Positions 7,609-15,711 are shown, numbered from the stretch's first letter. The stretch is 34,770 nt of DNA from Oscillospiraceae bacterium (GCA_017466215.1 JAFTUO010000008.1:1-34770); one strand, 5' to 3'. A program made the numbers and translations. The notes: generated from the sequence alone by a model not told the origin.

Positions 7609-8712
7609 CTATTTCAGGATCTGCTGCAGCTGCTCCAGAGCCTCGTCATAGCTGTCAAAGCTGATGACGTAATCACAAAGCGCGGCATTCTTCTCCTCGT
7701 ACTCAATGGCGGTCAAACGGTTGACCTTATCCTCAATGGAGGAATTTTTCTTCAGAATACTGGTCATCAGGGCTTTTTTATTGCGCTTGATATAGATGGC
7801 GGTAACATTCTTAAAATGGGTTTTCAGGGAAATCGCACCGCAGATATCCATTGTGGTCATTACCCGCTTGCCGCTTGCCAGGATCTTCTGGATGTCAGCC
7901 TTCTTGGAGCCATAGGCGTGGCCGGCATACATCGTAGACTGGAACATCTCACCGCTGGCGCACATATTCCGGAAATCTGTCTTGGATACATAGGTGTACC
8001 ACTGATTTTCCTCCAGCGCGGTGGGGTCTTTGGTGGTGTAGCTGGGAAGCTGTTCGAAATCCTGATTTTTCGACAGGAAGCGGGTGGCGATTTTGGACTT
8101 GCCGCTGCTGGACGGACCGACCAGCACGACGATATCCGGATCTTCCTGGGATTCCTGCTTGACCGAGTAGCTTTCCGCAATGACCTCAACGATTTTTAAG
8201 AATTCGTCATAGTGATTCACTGCCAGCATACCGGTGGCCTCCTGATTCCAGGGACGGCGCATCAGAATGGGATATTTGGCGTTAGAGGTCAGAATGTTGT
8301 GCAAAGCGTCATCAAACAGAATGTCGGTATGGATATTCTCTTTCCGGGCACCCATATAGATGTGATTTGCAGGGATCTCCGGGAACTCCTCCATAATCCG
8401 CTGGGCGCGGATGCCCATAAACTGGGGAGGTACAGCGGTGCAGATGAAAACATCCGTCATCTGGGTGAGCTTGCGGACGAATTCCTTGGCGCCTTCGTAG
8501 ACCGGCTGGGTGCGATAAAATTCCGGATCGCTGAAATAGGGATAGATGCTGTCTGCCCGGGTACCCAGCTTGCCCCAGGCTTCTTTTTCATAGATGGTCA
8601 TCGGGGGGTCAAATTTGTACTTTTCATTGGCCAGACGGATGGCATACGAGGTGCATTCCATCAGAAGATCGTCTACATCCAATGCGGTAGAAAGCCTGTA
8701 TTTCCTGCTCAT
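7609..8712 (-). CDS. Fusion: HAD-type 5'(3')-deoxyribonucleotidase plus guanylate-kinase-like domain
   Basis: Two recognisable halves in 367 aa. Residues 1-180 look like the NT5C/YqfW HAD family: motif I DVDD (Asp12, Asp14), motif II FICTAVPP (Thr92), Lys124 and motif III DILFDDA (Asp134/135). Residues 190-367 look like guanylate kinase: P-loop GPSSSGKS (199-206), SYTTKDP (224-230, against the usual S.TTR.PR), GEMFQ...AYGS (254-269, against GEF.E...YGT). Substitutions at the GMP-binding Arg and Glu positions suggest a changed nucleotide substrate or a regulatory role. A good AGGAGG precedes the ATG. It is the first gene of the operon with the 5'-nucleotidase (16-bp gap) and deoC, so a nucleotide-related role is likely. 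Whether the halves oppose or cooperate is unknown. Confidence 0.8.
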   Translation of the reverse strand: MSRKYRLSTALDVDDLLMECTSYAIRLANEKYKFDPPMTIYEKEAWGKLGTRADSIYPYFSDPEFYRTQPVYEGAKEFVRKLTQMTDVFICTAVPPQFMGIRAQRIMEEFPEIPANHIYMGARKENIHTDILFDDALHNILTSNAKYPILMRRPWNQEATGMLAVNHYDEFLKIVEVIAESYSVKQESQEDPDIVVLVGPSSSGKSKIATRFLSKNQDFEQLPSYTTKDPTALEENQWYTYVSKTDFRNMCASGEMFQSTMYAGHAYGSKKADIQKILASGKRVMTTMDICGAISLKTHFKNVTAIYIKRNKKALMTSILKKNSSIEDKVNRLTAIEYEEKNAALCDYVISFDSYDEALEQLQQILK

Positions 8713-8773
8713 AAGCTTACCTCCTTACTTAAAGATTGATGCACGTGCTGTGCGCGGAAACTCAGGTGAAAAA

Positions 8774-8812
8774 GCAGCTTCTCGTGTTTGATACAGAAAC
8801 ACGGAAAGCTGC
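8774..8812 (-). promoter_or_regulatory. Terminator-like hairpin in the 5' leader of the fusion-nucleotidase-deoC operon
   Basis: Outer 7-bp stem GCAGCTT/AAGCTGC and inner 7-bp stem CGTGTTT/AAACACG, with a 2x2 internal loop and a 7-nt loop. On the transcribed strand it is followed by TTTTT. It starts only a few bases after the predicted transcription start and lies about 60 nt before the ATG. It could be an attenuator or a 5' stabilising hairpin. Confidence 0.55.
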
Positions 8813-8821
8813 ACACAATTT

Positions 8822-8849
8822 ATTGTACAGCATATTGGGAAAAAATCAA
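8822..8849 (-). promoter_or_regulatory. Promoter of the fusion-nucleotidase-deoC operon
   Basis: On the minus strand TTGATT (8844-8849), a 16-bp spacer, then TACAAT (8822-8827), between the RNase gene terminator and the leader hairpin. Confidence 0.55.
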
Positions 8850-8877
8850 GTTTTTTGTGATATTTTCCAGCAAAATA

Positions 8878-8910
8878 TAAATCAGCGGAGCAAAAATACT
8901 CCGCTGATTC
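8878..8910 (-). terminator. Terminator of the barnase-like gene
   Basis: Perfect 10-bp stem ATCAGCGGAG/CTCCGCTGAT (8881-8890 with 8899-8908) with a T-rich tail on the minus strand, just after the stop of the RNase gene. Confidence 0.8.
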
Positions 8911-8918
8911 TTTGCTTG

Positions 8919-9842
8919 TTAATTGCCAAGCAGGGAATCGTAGCTCACATGTACGTAAGGTGTCGGACTGCACTGGGTTTTGCTGTCGAAAACGCCGCCG
9001 CCGGTAATATTGCCAAATGTTTCACCCCAACCACCGTAATAGTTCAGATATTCGGTGAAATCGTTGTAGTGATTGTGGGTATAGAACACGAAGACCTCGT
9101 GGGCTTCATATGTTCCGTTGCCGTTGATGTCCTTCTTCGTGTAGACCAGCCGGGCAGCGCCACGGACGATGGACTTGCCGTTGTTATAGAGCTTGGGCGA
9201 ATAGCCGGGTGTAGCAGTGCCCGTGGTGCCGATGTCCATTTCATAATAGCGGAAGCCTGCGCCGTTTCCAGGAAGCTCCGGCTCATAGGGGTACTTCTCG
9301 GGGTTATTCTTATACCAGGAGTGATTCAGACGCAGATATTGCCCCCATTTATTGCCGGCGGGCTTTGCGCTTTTCTTGGTTGTGTAGTTTGCGGGAAGAT
9401 TTTCATCACCGCCGAAGGCGTACATATACGCTGCAACCTCTTCCAGGGTGATATAGCCGCCGCCTTTATAGATGCGCATCACTTCGTTGCCCTTGCTGTC
9501 GGTTACGACGTAGGTGTTTCCGCCGTCTTCATAATGCCGGTCTGTATTGTGAATATAAAGATCATCAGAGGTGGGCTGGTAGTCAGCTCGTGTAAACTGC
9601 TGCTGCGGTACTTCCAAAGAGCCGGAGAGGAAGCCGTGTTCAGATCTGTACAATGCATCCTGCAAGCTTGTGGCGGGGGTATAGTTGCTGTAAAATTCCT
9701 CTGCACTCATACCGATGTAAGGATCGGACAGCGGGACGGTGGCGCTGGTGGGAGGAGTTGTCGGTGTCGCGACCGGCACTTGCGGCGCGCAGGCGCTGAG
9801 CAGAAGCAGCAAAAGAAGAATAACGGATATTATTCGTTTCAT
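8919..9842 (-). CDS. Barnase-family ribonuclease lipoprotein
   Basis: 307 aa. A lipoprotein signal ends in LLLLSAC (Cys18), followed by a Thr/Pro-rich tether, a middle region and a C-terminal domain like barnase (microbial RNase N1 family). Alignment by eye: LPANYTTKKSA against LPDNYITKSEA (Lys156 = barnase Lys27), ELPG then RYYEMDIG against WREADI (Glu201 = Glu73), RGAARLVY against RNSDRILY (Arg227/Arg231 = Arg83/Arg87), FVFYTHNHYNDFT against IYKTTDHYQTFT (His258/Tyr259 = His102/Tyr103). All catalytic residues are present, so it should cleave RNA, preferring G, outside the cell. ATG 9842 has GGAG upstream; a TTG at 9857 is rejected because it lies at that site. No barstar-like gene is adjacent. 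Confidence 0.82.
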   Translation of the reverse strand: MKRIISVILLLLLLLSACAPQVPVATPTTPPTSATVPLSDPYIGMSAEEFYSNYTPATSLQDALYRSEHGFLSGSLEVPQQQFTRADYQPTSDDLYIHNTDRHYEDGGNTYVVTDSKGNEVMRIYKGGGYITLEEVAAYMYAFGGDENLPANYTTKKSAKPAGNKWGQYLRLNHSWYKNNPEKYPYEPELPGNGAGFRYYEMDIGTTGTATPGYSPKLYNNGKSIVRGAARLVYTKKDINGNGTYEAHEVFVFYTHNHYNDFTEYLNYYGGWGETFGNITGGGVFDSKTQCSPTPYVHVSYDSLLGN

Positions 9843-9887
9843 AATTGATTTCTCCAAAGTAATTATAATAAGTACATTGTATTGCGT

Positions 9888-9916
9888 AGTATACCATAAT
9901 TCTGCAAATAACGCAA
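9888..9916 (-). promoter_or_regulatory. Promoter of the barnase-like gene
   Basis: On the minus strand TTGCGT (9911-9916), 17-bp spacer, TATACT (9888-9893). It is back to back with the deoD promoter. Confidence 0.6.
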
Positions 9917-9940
9917 CGGATTCTTCCTTTCGTTTTATTA

Positions 9941-9969
9941 TTGATTTTCTTCACGAATAACTGTATAAT
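9941..9969 (+). promoter_or_regulatory. Promoter of the deoD-deoB-cdd-udp operon
   Basis: TTGATT (9941-9946), 17-bp spacer, perfect TATAAT (9964-9969), about 30 bases before the deoD start. No clear operator palindrome was seen. Confidence 0.7.
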
Positions 9970-10001
9970 AAATAAAAACTATAACAAGGAGAGATGAATT
10001 T

Positions 10002-10754
10002 ATGAATAAGTTTCCTGCAACTCCCCACATTAATGTTTTGGATGAGATCGGCTTCGGCAAAACCGTGCTGATGCCCGGCGATCCTCTGCGGGCAAAGATG
10101 ATCGCTGAGACGTTCCTGGAGGATCGTGTACTGGTAAACAATGTCCGCGGTGTCAACGGCTACACCGGTTATTACAAGGGTGTAAAGGTTTCTGTTATGG
10201 CATCCGGTATGGGCATGCCTGCCATTGGCATTTATTCTCACGAGCTGTTTACGATGTTTGGCGTTGAGAATATTATCCGCGTCGGCTCTGCCGGCTCTAT
10301 CCAGGAGCATATTAAGCTGTATGATCTGGTGATCGGCCAGGGCGCCTGCACCGATTCCAACTGGGCCTCCCAGTTCCATCTGCCCGGCACTTTTGCGCCT
10401 ATCGCTTCCTGGGAGCTGGTTACTGAGGCTGTCAAGGCGGCTGAGGCCAACGGCGCAACGTATCACGTTGGCAATGTCAACTCCTCTGACGTGTTCTACG
10501 GAGATCACGTTGGCGTGCCCGAGGGCTTGGACAGCGTCTATGGTCTGAAGAAGATGGGCGTTATGGCGCTGGAAATGGAAGCGGCGGCTCTGTATATGAA
10601 CGCTGCCCGCTATGGCAAGCGCGGCCTGTGCATCTGCACCATCTCCGATCACGTGCTGACCGGCGAGCTGACCAGCGCGCAAGAGCGTCAGAATTCCTTC
10701 ACCACGATGATGAAGGTGGCGCTGGATGTGGCTGTAGCAATGGAGAACAAGTAA
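10002..10754 (+). CDS. deoD: Purine nucleoside phosphorylase, DeoD type
   Basis: Hexameric-type phosphorylase splitting purine (deoxy)ribonucleosides with phosphate into base and (deoxy)ribose-1-phosphate in the cytoplasm. The 250-aa length is slightly above the usual ~235. Visible motifs: VLMPGDPLRAK for phosphate binding, RVGSAGSIQ, the substrate loop ALEMEAAALY, and ISDH with the catalytic Asp. AAGGAG precedes the ATG. It is first in a four-gene salvage operon; its sugar-phosphate product is the substrate of the next gene, deoB. Confidence 0.96.
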   Translation: MNKFPATPHINVLDEIGFGKTVLMPGDPLRAKMIAETFLEDRVLVNNVRGVNGYTGYYKGVKVSVMASGMGMPAIGIYSHELFTMFGVENIIRVGSAGSIQEHIKLYDLVIGQGACTDSNWASQFHLPGTFAPIASWELVTEAVKAAEANGATYHVGNVNSSDVFYGDHVGVPEGLDSVYGLKKMGVMALEMEAAALYMNAARYGKRGLCICTISDHVLTGELTSAQERQNSFTTMMKVALDVAVAMENK

Positions 10755-10778
10755 AACCTACCTTTATGAGGTGATTGA

Positions 10779-11945
10779 ATGAAGCGTATCTTTTTGATCG
10801 TGCTGGATTCCTGCGGTATCGGCGCTATGCCCGACGCTGCCAGCTTTGGCGATGTGGGCGTGAACACGTTGGCAGCTTGCGCTACATCTGACAAGCTGCA
10901 CATCCCCAATATGATTGCAGCCGGTCTTGGTAATATTGACGGCGTTTCCTGCCTGCCGGAGACTGCCGCGCCTGCCGGCGCTTATGCCCGGCTGACGGAG
11001 CGCTCCAATGGCAAGGACACCACCATTGGCCATTGGGAGATCGCCGGCATCGTATCTGAAAATCCGCTGCCTACCTATCCCGACGGTTTTCCTGAGGAGG
11101 TGCTTGCGCCTTTCCGCGCGGCCACCGGGCGGGGTGTTCTGGCCAATGCGCCCTGGAGCGGTACGGCGGTTTTGGATGCCTACGGCGAGGAGCATATGCG
11201 CACCGGCGATTTGATCGTCTATACCTCGGCGGACTCTGTGTTTCAGATCGCTGCCCACGAGCAGATCGTTCCGCTGGATAAGCTGTATGAATACTGCCAT
11301 ATTGCCCGGGATCTGCTGAAAGGCAAGCACGGCGTGGGCCGCGTGATCGCCCGTCCGTTTGTAGGAACAGGGAAGGGGGCATTTCAGCGCACCTCCAACC
11401 GGCACGACTACTCCCTTGAGCCGCCGGCTGAGACGATGCTGGATGCCATCAAGGAAGCCGGTCTGGACGCCATTGCTGTGGGCAAGATCCACGATATCTT
11501 CGCCGGCCGCGGCGATACGGAGTATGTGTATAATAAGTCCAATGCCGACGGTATGAGTCACACCGCCGACTATGCCAAGAAGGATTTCCACGGCCTGTGC
11601 TTCGTGAATTTGGTGGATTTTGATATGGTCTACGGACACCGCCGGGATATCGACGGCTATGCAAATGCCCTGTCTCAGTTTGATGCCTGGCTGGGTGAAT
11701 TTGTGAAGACCCTGGGTGATGACGATCTGGTGATGATCACCGCGGACCACGGCTGTGATCCTGCCTACACGGCAACTACCGACCATACCCGTGAGTATGT
11801 GCCGCTGCTGGTGCTGGGCAAGGGCGTAAAACCCGTTAATTTGGGAACGAGAAAGAGCTTTGCGGATATTGCCGCAACGGTAACAGATCTGCTGGGCGTG
11901 GATTTTGAAACGCCCGGAACAAGCTTTGCAAAGGAGATCCTGTGA
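10779..11945 (+). CDS. deoB: Phosphopentomutase
   Basis: Mn-dependent alkaline-phosphatase-superfamily mutase converting (deoxy)ribose-1-phosphate to the 5-phosphate; the deoxy product feeds deoC. The 388-aa length is typical. VLDSCGIGAMPDA at the N-terminus carries the first metal Asp, GKDTTIGHWEIAG the phospho-accepting Thr, and ITADHGCDP and TDHTREYVP the C-terminal metal ligands. GAGGTGATTGA provides the ribosome site. Its stop overlaps the cdd start by one base (TGATG). Confidence 0.97.
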   Translation: MKRIFLIVLDSCGIGAMPDAASFGDVGVNTLAACATSDKLHIPNMIAAGLGNIDGVSCLPETAAPAGAYARLTERSNGKDTTIGHWEIAGIVSENPLPTYPDGFPEEVLAPFRAATGRGVLANAPWSGTAVLDAYGEEHMRTGDLIVYTSADSVFQIAAHEQIVPLDKLYEYCHIARDLLKGKHGVGRVIARPFVGTGKGAFQRTSNRHDYSLEPPAETMLDAIKEAGLDAIAVGKIHDIFAGRGDTEYVYNKSNADGMSHTADYAKKDFHGLCFVNLVDFDMVYGHRRDIDGYANALSQFDAWLGEFVKTLGDDDLVMITADHGCDPAYTATTDHTREYVPLLVLGKGVKPVNLGTRKSFADIAATVTDLLGVDFETPGTSFAKEIL

Positions 11946-12352
11946 TGACTGCTGAAAATCTGATTGCGCTTGCCAAGGAAGCAATGCAAAAGGCCTATGC
12001 GCCGTATTCCGGCTACAAGGTGGGTGCTGCGCTGCTGTGCGCCGACGGCACGGTGTATCAGGGCTGCAACATTGAAAATGCCGCTTTTGGCCCTACCAAC
12101 TGCGCTGAGCGCACCGCCATTTTCAAGGCAGTCTATGACGGCCATCGGGACTTCACCGCCATCGCCGTTTGTGGCGGCAAGGATGGCGTGATCACCGGTT
12201 CGTTCCCACCCTGCGGCGTCTGCCGTCAGGTGATGCGGGAGTTCTGTGAGGATGATTTTATCATCTATATGATTGATGCTGATGTCGGCTATAAGACCTG
12301 CACGCTGGCAGATCTGCTGCCTTACAGCTTTTCACCCAAGAATATTGGCTAA
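11945..12352 (+). CDS. cdd: Cytidine deaminase
   Basis: Small homotetrameric-type cytidine/deoxycytidine deaminase (135 aa) producing uridine or deoxyuridine. The zinc site is intact: CNIENAAFGPTNCAERTA with the Cys-Ala-Glu catalytic unit, and PPCGVCRQVM with the two further Cys ligands. The ATG at 11945 is preferred over GTG 11942 because AAGGAG at 11931-11936 is then at eight-base spacing. It sits between deoB and the uridine phosphorylase gene, matching the route cytidine to uridine to uracil. Confidence 0.96.
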   Translation: MTAENLIALAKEAMQKAYAPYSGYKVGAALLCADGTVYQGCNIENAAFGPTNCAERTAIFKAVYDGHRDFTAIAVCGGKDGVITGSFPPCGVCRQVMREFCEDDFIIYMIDADVGYKTCTLADLLPYSFSPKNIG

Positions 12353-12364
12353 GGGGGAAATAGT

Positions 12365-13132
12365 ATGCAAGCAACGGAAAAACAGTTCCATATTCAATGC
12401 GTGGAAGGCGATGTGGGCAAATATGTGATACTGCCCGGCGATCCGGGTCGGTGCGAAGCCATTGCCCGCCATTTTGACAACCCGGTACATATCGGTATGA
12501 ACCGGGAGTATAATATCTGGACCGGTACGCTGCTGGGCGAGAAGGTGTCTGTCTGCTCTACCGGCATCGGCGGCCCGTCCGCGTCCATTGCGATGGAAGA
12601 GCTGGTCAATATCGGCGCGGATACGTTCATCCGGGTCGGCACTTGCGGCGGCATCCATCTGGACGTCAAGCCCGGTGATGTGGTTGTTGCCACCGGCGCG
12701 GTGCGCTATGAGCATACATCCTTGGAATATGCACCCATCGAGTATCCGGCAGTTGCAGACTTTGATATTACGGCTGCGCTGAAGGCTTCCGGTGAGGAAC
12801 TGGGCTTCGATACCCATACCGGCGTTGTGCAGTGTAAGGATTCGTTCTACGGCCAGCATTCGCCGGAGAAATCGCCGGTTTATTATGACCTGCTTAACAA
12901 ATGGGAGAGCTGGAAGCGTCTGGGCGTCAAGGCCAGCGAAATGGAATCTGCGGCCCTGTTTGTCGTGGCAAATGCGCTGGGCGTGCGCTGCGGATCTTGC
13001 TTCCACGTGATCTGGAATCAGGAGCGGGAAAAGGCAGGCCTGTTTATGCCGATGACGGAGGACACCTCCGGCGCGATCAAGGTTGCCATCGAGGCGCTGA
13101 AGAAGATCATCACGGCAGACAAGGCAAAATAA
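12365..13132 (+). CDS. udp: Uridine phosphorylase
   Basis: NP-I family phosphorylase (255 aa) related to E. coli Udp. [13 protein letters not shown] binds phosphate, [16 protein letters not shown] and RVGTCGGI are family blocks, [12 protein letters not shown] gives the substrate-specific loop, and SEMESAALF the ribose-binding Met-Glu. It yields uracil and ribose-1-phosphate, which deoB can process. A purine-rich AAGGGGGAAA site precedes the ATG by few bases. It is the last gene of the deoD operon, followed by a strong terminator. Confidence 0.92.
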   Translation: MQATEKQFHIQCVEGDVGKYVILPGDPGRCEAIARHFDNPVHIGMNREYNIWTGTLLGEKVSVCSTGIGGPSASIAMEELVNIGADTFIRVGTCGGIHLDVKPGDVVVATGAVRYEHTSLEYAPIEYPAVADFDITAALKASGEELGFDTHTGVVQCKDSFYGQHSPEKSPVYYDLLNKWESWKRLGVKASEMESAALFVVANALGVRCGSCFHVIWNQEREKAGLFMPMTEDTSGAIKVAIEALKKIITADKAK

Positions 13133-13143
13133 AAGATAATAGT

Positions 13144-13177
13144 AAAGCCACCACTCAAACAGAGTGGTGGCTTTTTG
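13144..13177 (+). terminator. Terminator of the deoD-deoB-cdd-udp operon
   Basis: GC-rich stem AGCCACCACTC/GAGTGGTGGCT with a 5-nt loop followed by TTTTT. Confidence 0.92.
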
Positions 13178-13211
13178 ATGTTGTACTTGCTTTGGAAATT
13201 TGTACTGTCTT

Positions 13212-13883
13212 TCACTCAACCTTATATTGCATACACGGTCTGCCGCCGGTTTCGTAATTCATTTCTCCAATCACTTTTCCCGATTCGGCAAGATAATTCA
13301 TATATCTGCGCACGGTTACGCCTGTAAGATTTACTTTTTCGGCAATTTCGTCGCCGGTAAACCAACAGTTCGCATTGGCTTTCAAATACTCCATAATCAG
13401 TTCGAGCGTTTTTTCCTGAATACCTTTCGGGAAAAGATCATCGCTTTTCTTTCGAGCGTTATCAATAATATGGTCAATGCTCTTTTGATTCAACGTATCA
13501 ATATCCTTGAGCGCATTGTTTTGCGCGATATATTTTTCAAGCGCCATTTGAAAGCGGTCAAAGGTAAAAGGCTTTACAAGATAATCCACAATGCCAAGGT
13601 GTAAAGCTTCTTCCAGGGACTCACGCTCGTTTGCTGCCGTTACCATAATGGCATCCACGGTGATTTGATTATTACGGATTTGTCTTAGCGTCTCAAAACC
13701 GTCCATTTTCGGCATAAACACATCCAAAATCAAAAGATCCACGGCGTTGTTTTCAAGAAAATCAAGAGCACTCAGACCGTCGCTACACTTCCCGACGACT
13801 TCAAAGTTCTTGTTTCTCTTTATGTATTGTTCGTTTATCATTGCGACCATCGGGTCGTCTTCTACGATCAAAACCTTATACAT
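13212..13883 (-). CDS. CitB/DcuR-family response regulator
   Basis: 223 aa. The receiver domain (1-120) has Asp9/Asp10, phospho-acceptor Asp54 (LLILDVFMPKMDG), Thr82 and Lys104 (LVKPF). A linker leads to a C-terminal winged-helix-like HTH (about 173-205: DEIAEKVNLTGVTVRRYMNYL) typical of the CitB/DcuR/DctR group. It is partner of the upstream kinase, overlapping it by eight bases; GAAGGAG precedes the ATG. The pair is more AT-rich than the surrounding genes. Confidence 0.93.
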   Translation of the reverse strand: MYKVLIVEDDPMVAMINEQYIKRNKNFEVVGKCSDGLSALDFLENNAVDLLILDVFMPKMDGFETLRQIRNNQITVDAIMVTAANERESLEEALHLGIVDYLVKPFTFDRFQMALEKYIAQNNALKDIDTLNQKSIDHIIDNARKKSDDLFPKGIQEKTLELIMEYLKANANCWFTGDEIAEKVNLTGVTVRRYMNYLAESGKVIGEMNYETGGRPCMQYKVE

Positions 13884-15501
13884 TTTTGTTCTCCTTCACG
13901 AAACTGACCGAGAAAGAAGTTCCCACGCCTTCCTGCGACTCCACCGTGATTTTACCGCCGAAGTTTTCTACCATTGCTTTTACTTGATGAAGTCCCGTAC
14001 CTCGGCCTACGCCCTTGGTGGAAAATCCATTTTCAAAGATGCGTTCCATATCCTCCGTTTTAATACCGCTGCCTGTATCGTCAACGGTAATCAGCACAGC
14101 ACCGGGTTTTGAGTAAATTCCAAACATCAGCTCTTTGTGGTCCTTATAGCCGGCAGTTTCGTTCATTGCATCAAAGGCATTGTCAAGCAGATTGCCGATA
14201 ACGGTTATCAACATTTCAGAGGGAAGACTCATATCTGCTGCAGAATAGTAACAGCCTTCACGCAGTACAAAATTTACGTTGAGCTCGGAGGCTCTTGCAA
14301 TTTTTCCGATCAGAAGCGCCGCAACTGCCGGCTCGCTGACAGCGTTCATAACCTTGCTGATATTTTCACGTTGAACCATCGTGATGTTTTGGATGTAGGA
14401 GCTTGCATCCTCATACATTCCCATCTGAATAAGACCGAGAATAACGTGAAGCTTATTGGTGAAATCGTGATTATTGGCGCGCATTGAATCAACAAGATAC
14501 CGCGTTCCCGAAAGTTCTTCCATCAGTTTCGTGTATTCGGCCCGGTTGTGAAGAATTGCAACTGTTCCTACCGTGATGCCGTCTTCCTTAATCGGTACAC
14601 GGTCAAGAATAATGTCTGCCTTTGTAAGATTGATGTTTCTTTCCTTATCGCCGTTTTTTATGTTACGGGAAAGAATATCGTCCCCAATAACATCCACACT
14701 CTGCCCAACAAGGTTATTCAGGGGATGATCGCAAAGCATACGAATTGCGGATTCATTGGCAAATTGAATCATTCCGTTTGTATCGAAGGCAAGAATGCCT
14801 TCGGCCAAGGTTTCAAGGATATTATCACGCATTTTATACATTGCAGTAAACACATCCGGCTCATAACCCATAAGGCTCTTTTTGACCTTTCCCGAAAGTT
14901 CTCCTGCAATAATCAGTTCAATTAAAATCGCAACGACAGTGATGATAAGAAATATAAACAACATCTGTGCTGTTTCGGTCTTGATGTTTTTCATCAGCAT
15001 AATTGCCATAACTACACCGACGTACTCGCCATCCTCGTTATACACAGCGGCATAAGCACGGCGCTGATTACCCGAAGGTCCGGTTTCATCCACAGCGTAA
15101 TAGCCGTCAGTATTACTCTCAAAGTCAGGCATATTACCGTCATACTTTGTGCCGATCAAAGTGTGATTGGAATGGTACATTCGAATGCCATCTTTATTTA
15201 CTACGGAGATAACGTCAATATCGTCGAGGGTGTCTTTTAAGGTGTCAAGATACTCAGAGAAAACAACTGGATCATCATTGCTCAGACCTTTGCCGGTCAG
15301 CATCGGAGAATTAGCAATCGCCTCTGCTACGTTTTGAAGGTTTTGATCTCGCTTCTCGGTTTCAAAATGAATATTGATAAGCGTTCCTGCGACACCTAAA
15401 ATCAGTGCCAAAGAAATAATCAATACAAGCTGAGTTCGAAAGAATAGCTTCTGAATACCCATCAGCGATATTCTTTTTGTGGTGTTCTTTTGCGTGTCCA
15501 T
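13876..15501 (-). CDS. CitA/DcuS-family membrane sensor histidine kinase
   Basis: 541 aa. TM1 is about 24-44, an extracytoplasmic PAS-like (sCache) sensor about 45-177, TM2 about 178-200, a cytoplasmic PAS about 225-320 and a kinase core after that. The phospho-acceptor is His345 in RANNHDFTNKLHVILGLIQ, the H-box form of this family. The ATP site shows NLLDNAFDAM (Asn441), DDTGSGI (474-480) and GRGTGL (499-504). The sensor has the DG.R.YHSNHTLIGT block resembling the carboxylate-binding segment of CitA/DcuS, so a small carboxylate ligand is possible but unproven. It is divergent from the PQ-loop/SGNH-like pair, its likely regulatory target. Confidence 0.92.
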   Translation of the reverse strand: MDTQKNTTKRISLMGIQKLFFRTQLVLIISLALILGVAGTLINIHFETEKRDQNLQNVAEAIANSPMLTGKGLSNDDPVVFSEYLDTLKDTLDDIDVISVVNKDGIRMYHSNHTLIGTKYDGNMPDFESNTDGYYAVDETGPSGNQRRAYAAVYNEDGEYVGVVMAIMLMKNIKTETAQMLFIFLIITVVAILIELIIAGELSGKVKKSLMGYEPDVFTAMYKMRDNILETLAEGILAFDTNGMIQFANESAIRMLCDHPLNNLVGQSVDVIGDDILSRNIKNGDKERNINLTKADIILDRVPIKEDGITVGTVAILHNRAEYTKLMEELSGTRYLVDSMRANNHDFTNKLHVILGLIQMGMYEDASSYIQNITMVQRENISKVMNAVSEPAVAALLIGKIARASELNVNFVLREGCYYSAADMSLPSEMLITVIGNLLDNAFDAMNETAGYKDHKELMFGIYSKPGAVLITVDDTGSGIKTEDMERIFENGFSTKGVGRGTGLHQVKAMVENFGGKITVESQEGVGTSFSVSFVKENKNV

Positions 15502-15539
15502 AGTTTTTCTTTCCTATACACAGATGATTTTCGTATATT

Positions 15540-15568
15540 ATTTTACCATAAATGAACGTGTTTTTCAA
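15540..15568 (-). promoter_or_regulatory. Promoter of the sensor kinase/regulator operon
   Basis: On the minus strand TTGAAA (15563-15568), 17-bp spacer, TAAAAT (15540-15545). Confidence 0.6.
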
Positions 15569-15577
15569 TTTCTCTAC

Positions 15578-15599
15578 CTTTCAAAAGGACTTTTGAAAG
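15578..15599. promoter_or_regulatory. Perfect palindromic operator candidate between divergent promoters
   Basis: Arms CTTTCAAAAG and CTTTTGAAAG (10 bp each, perfect) with a GA centre. It lies ten bases upstream of the kinase -35 box and about 50 bases upstream of the divergent -35 box. This is a good candidate site for the adjacent CitB-like regulator (inference). Confidence 0.6.
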
Positions 15600-15648
15600 T
15601 AAAAAAAGCGAGTAAAATTGAGTTTTTGTGTTTCTATTTTTCAAAAAA

Positions 15649-15677
15649 TTGTCTTTCATACTTCCCAGTGCTATCCT
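15649..15677 (+). promoter_or_regulatory. Promoter of the PQ-loop/SGNH-like operon
   Basis: TTGTCT (15649-15654), 17-bp spacer, TATCCT (15672-15677). The boxes are imperfect, consistent with an activator-dependent promoter. Confidence 0.45.
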
Positions 15678-15711
15678 GTTTGCGAAATCAATAACGCAAA
15701 GGAGAATGATT

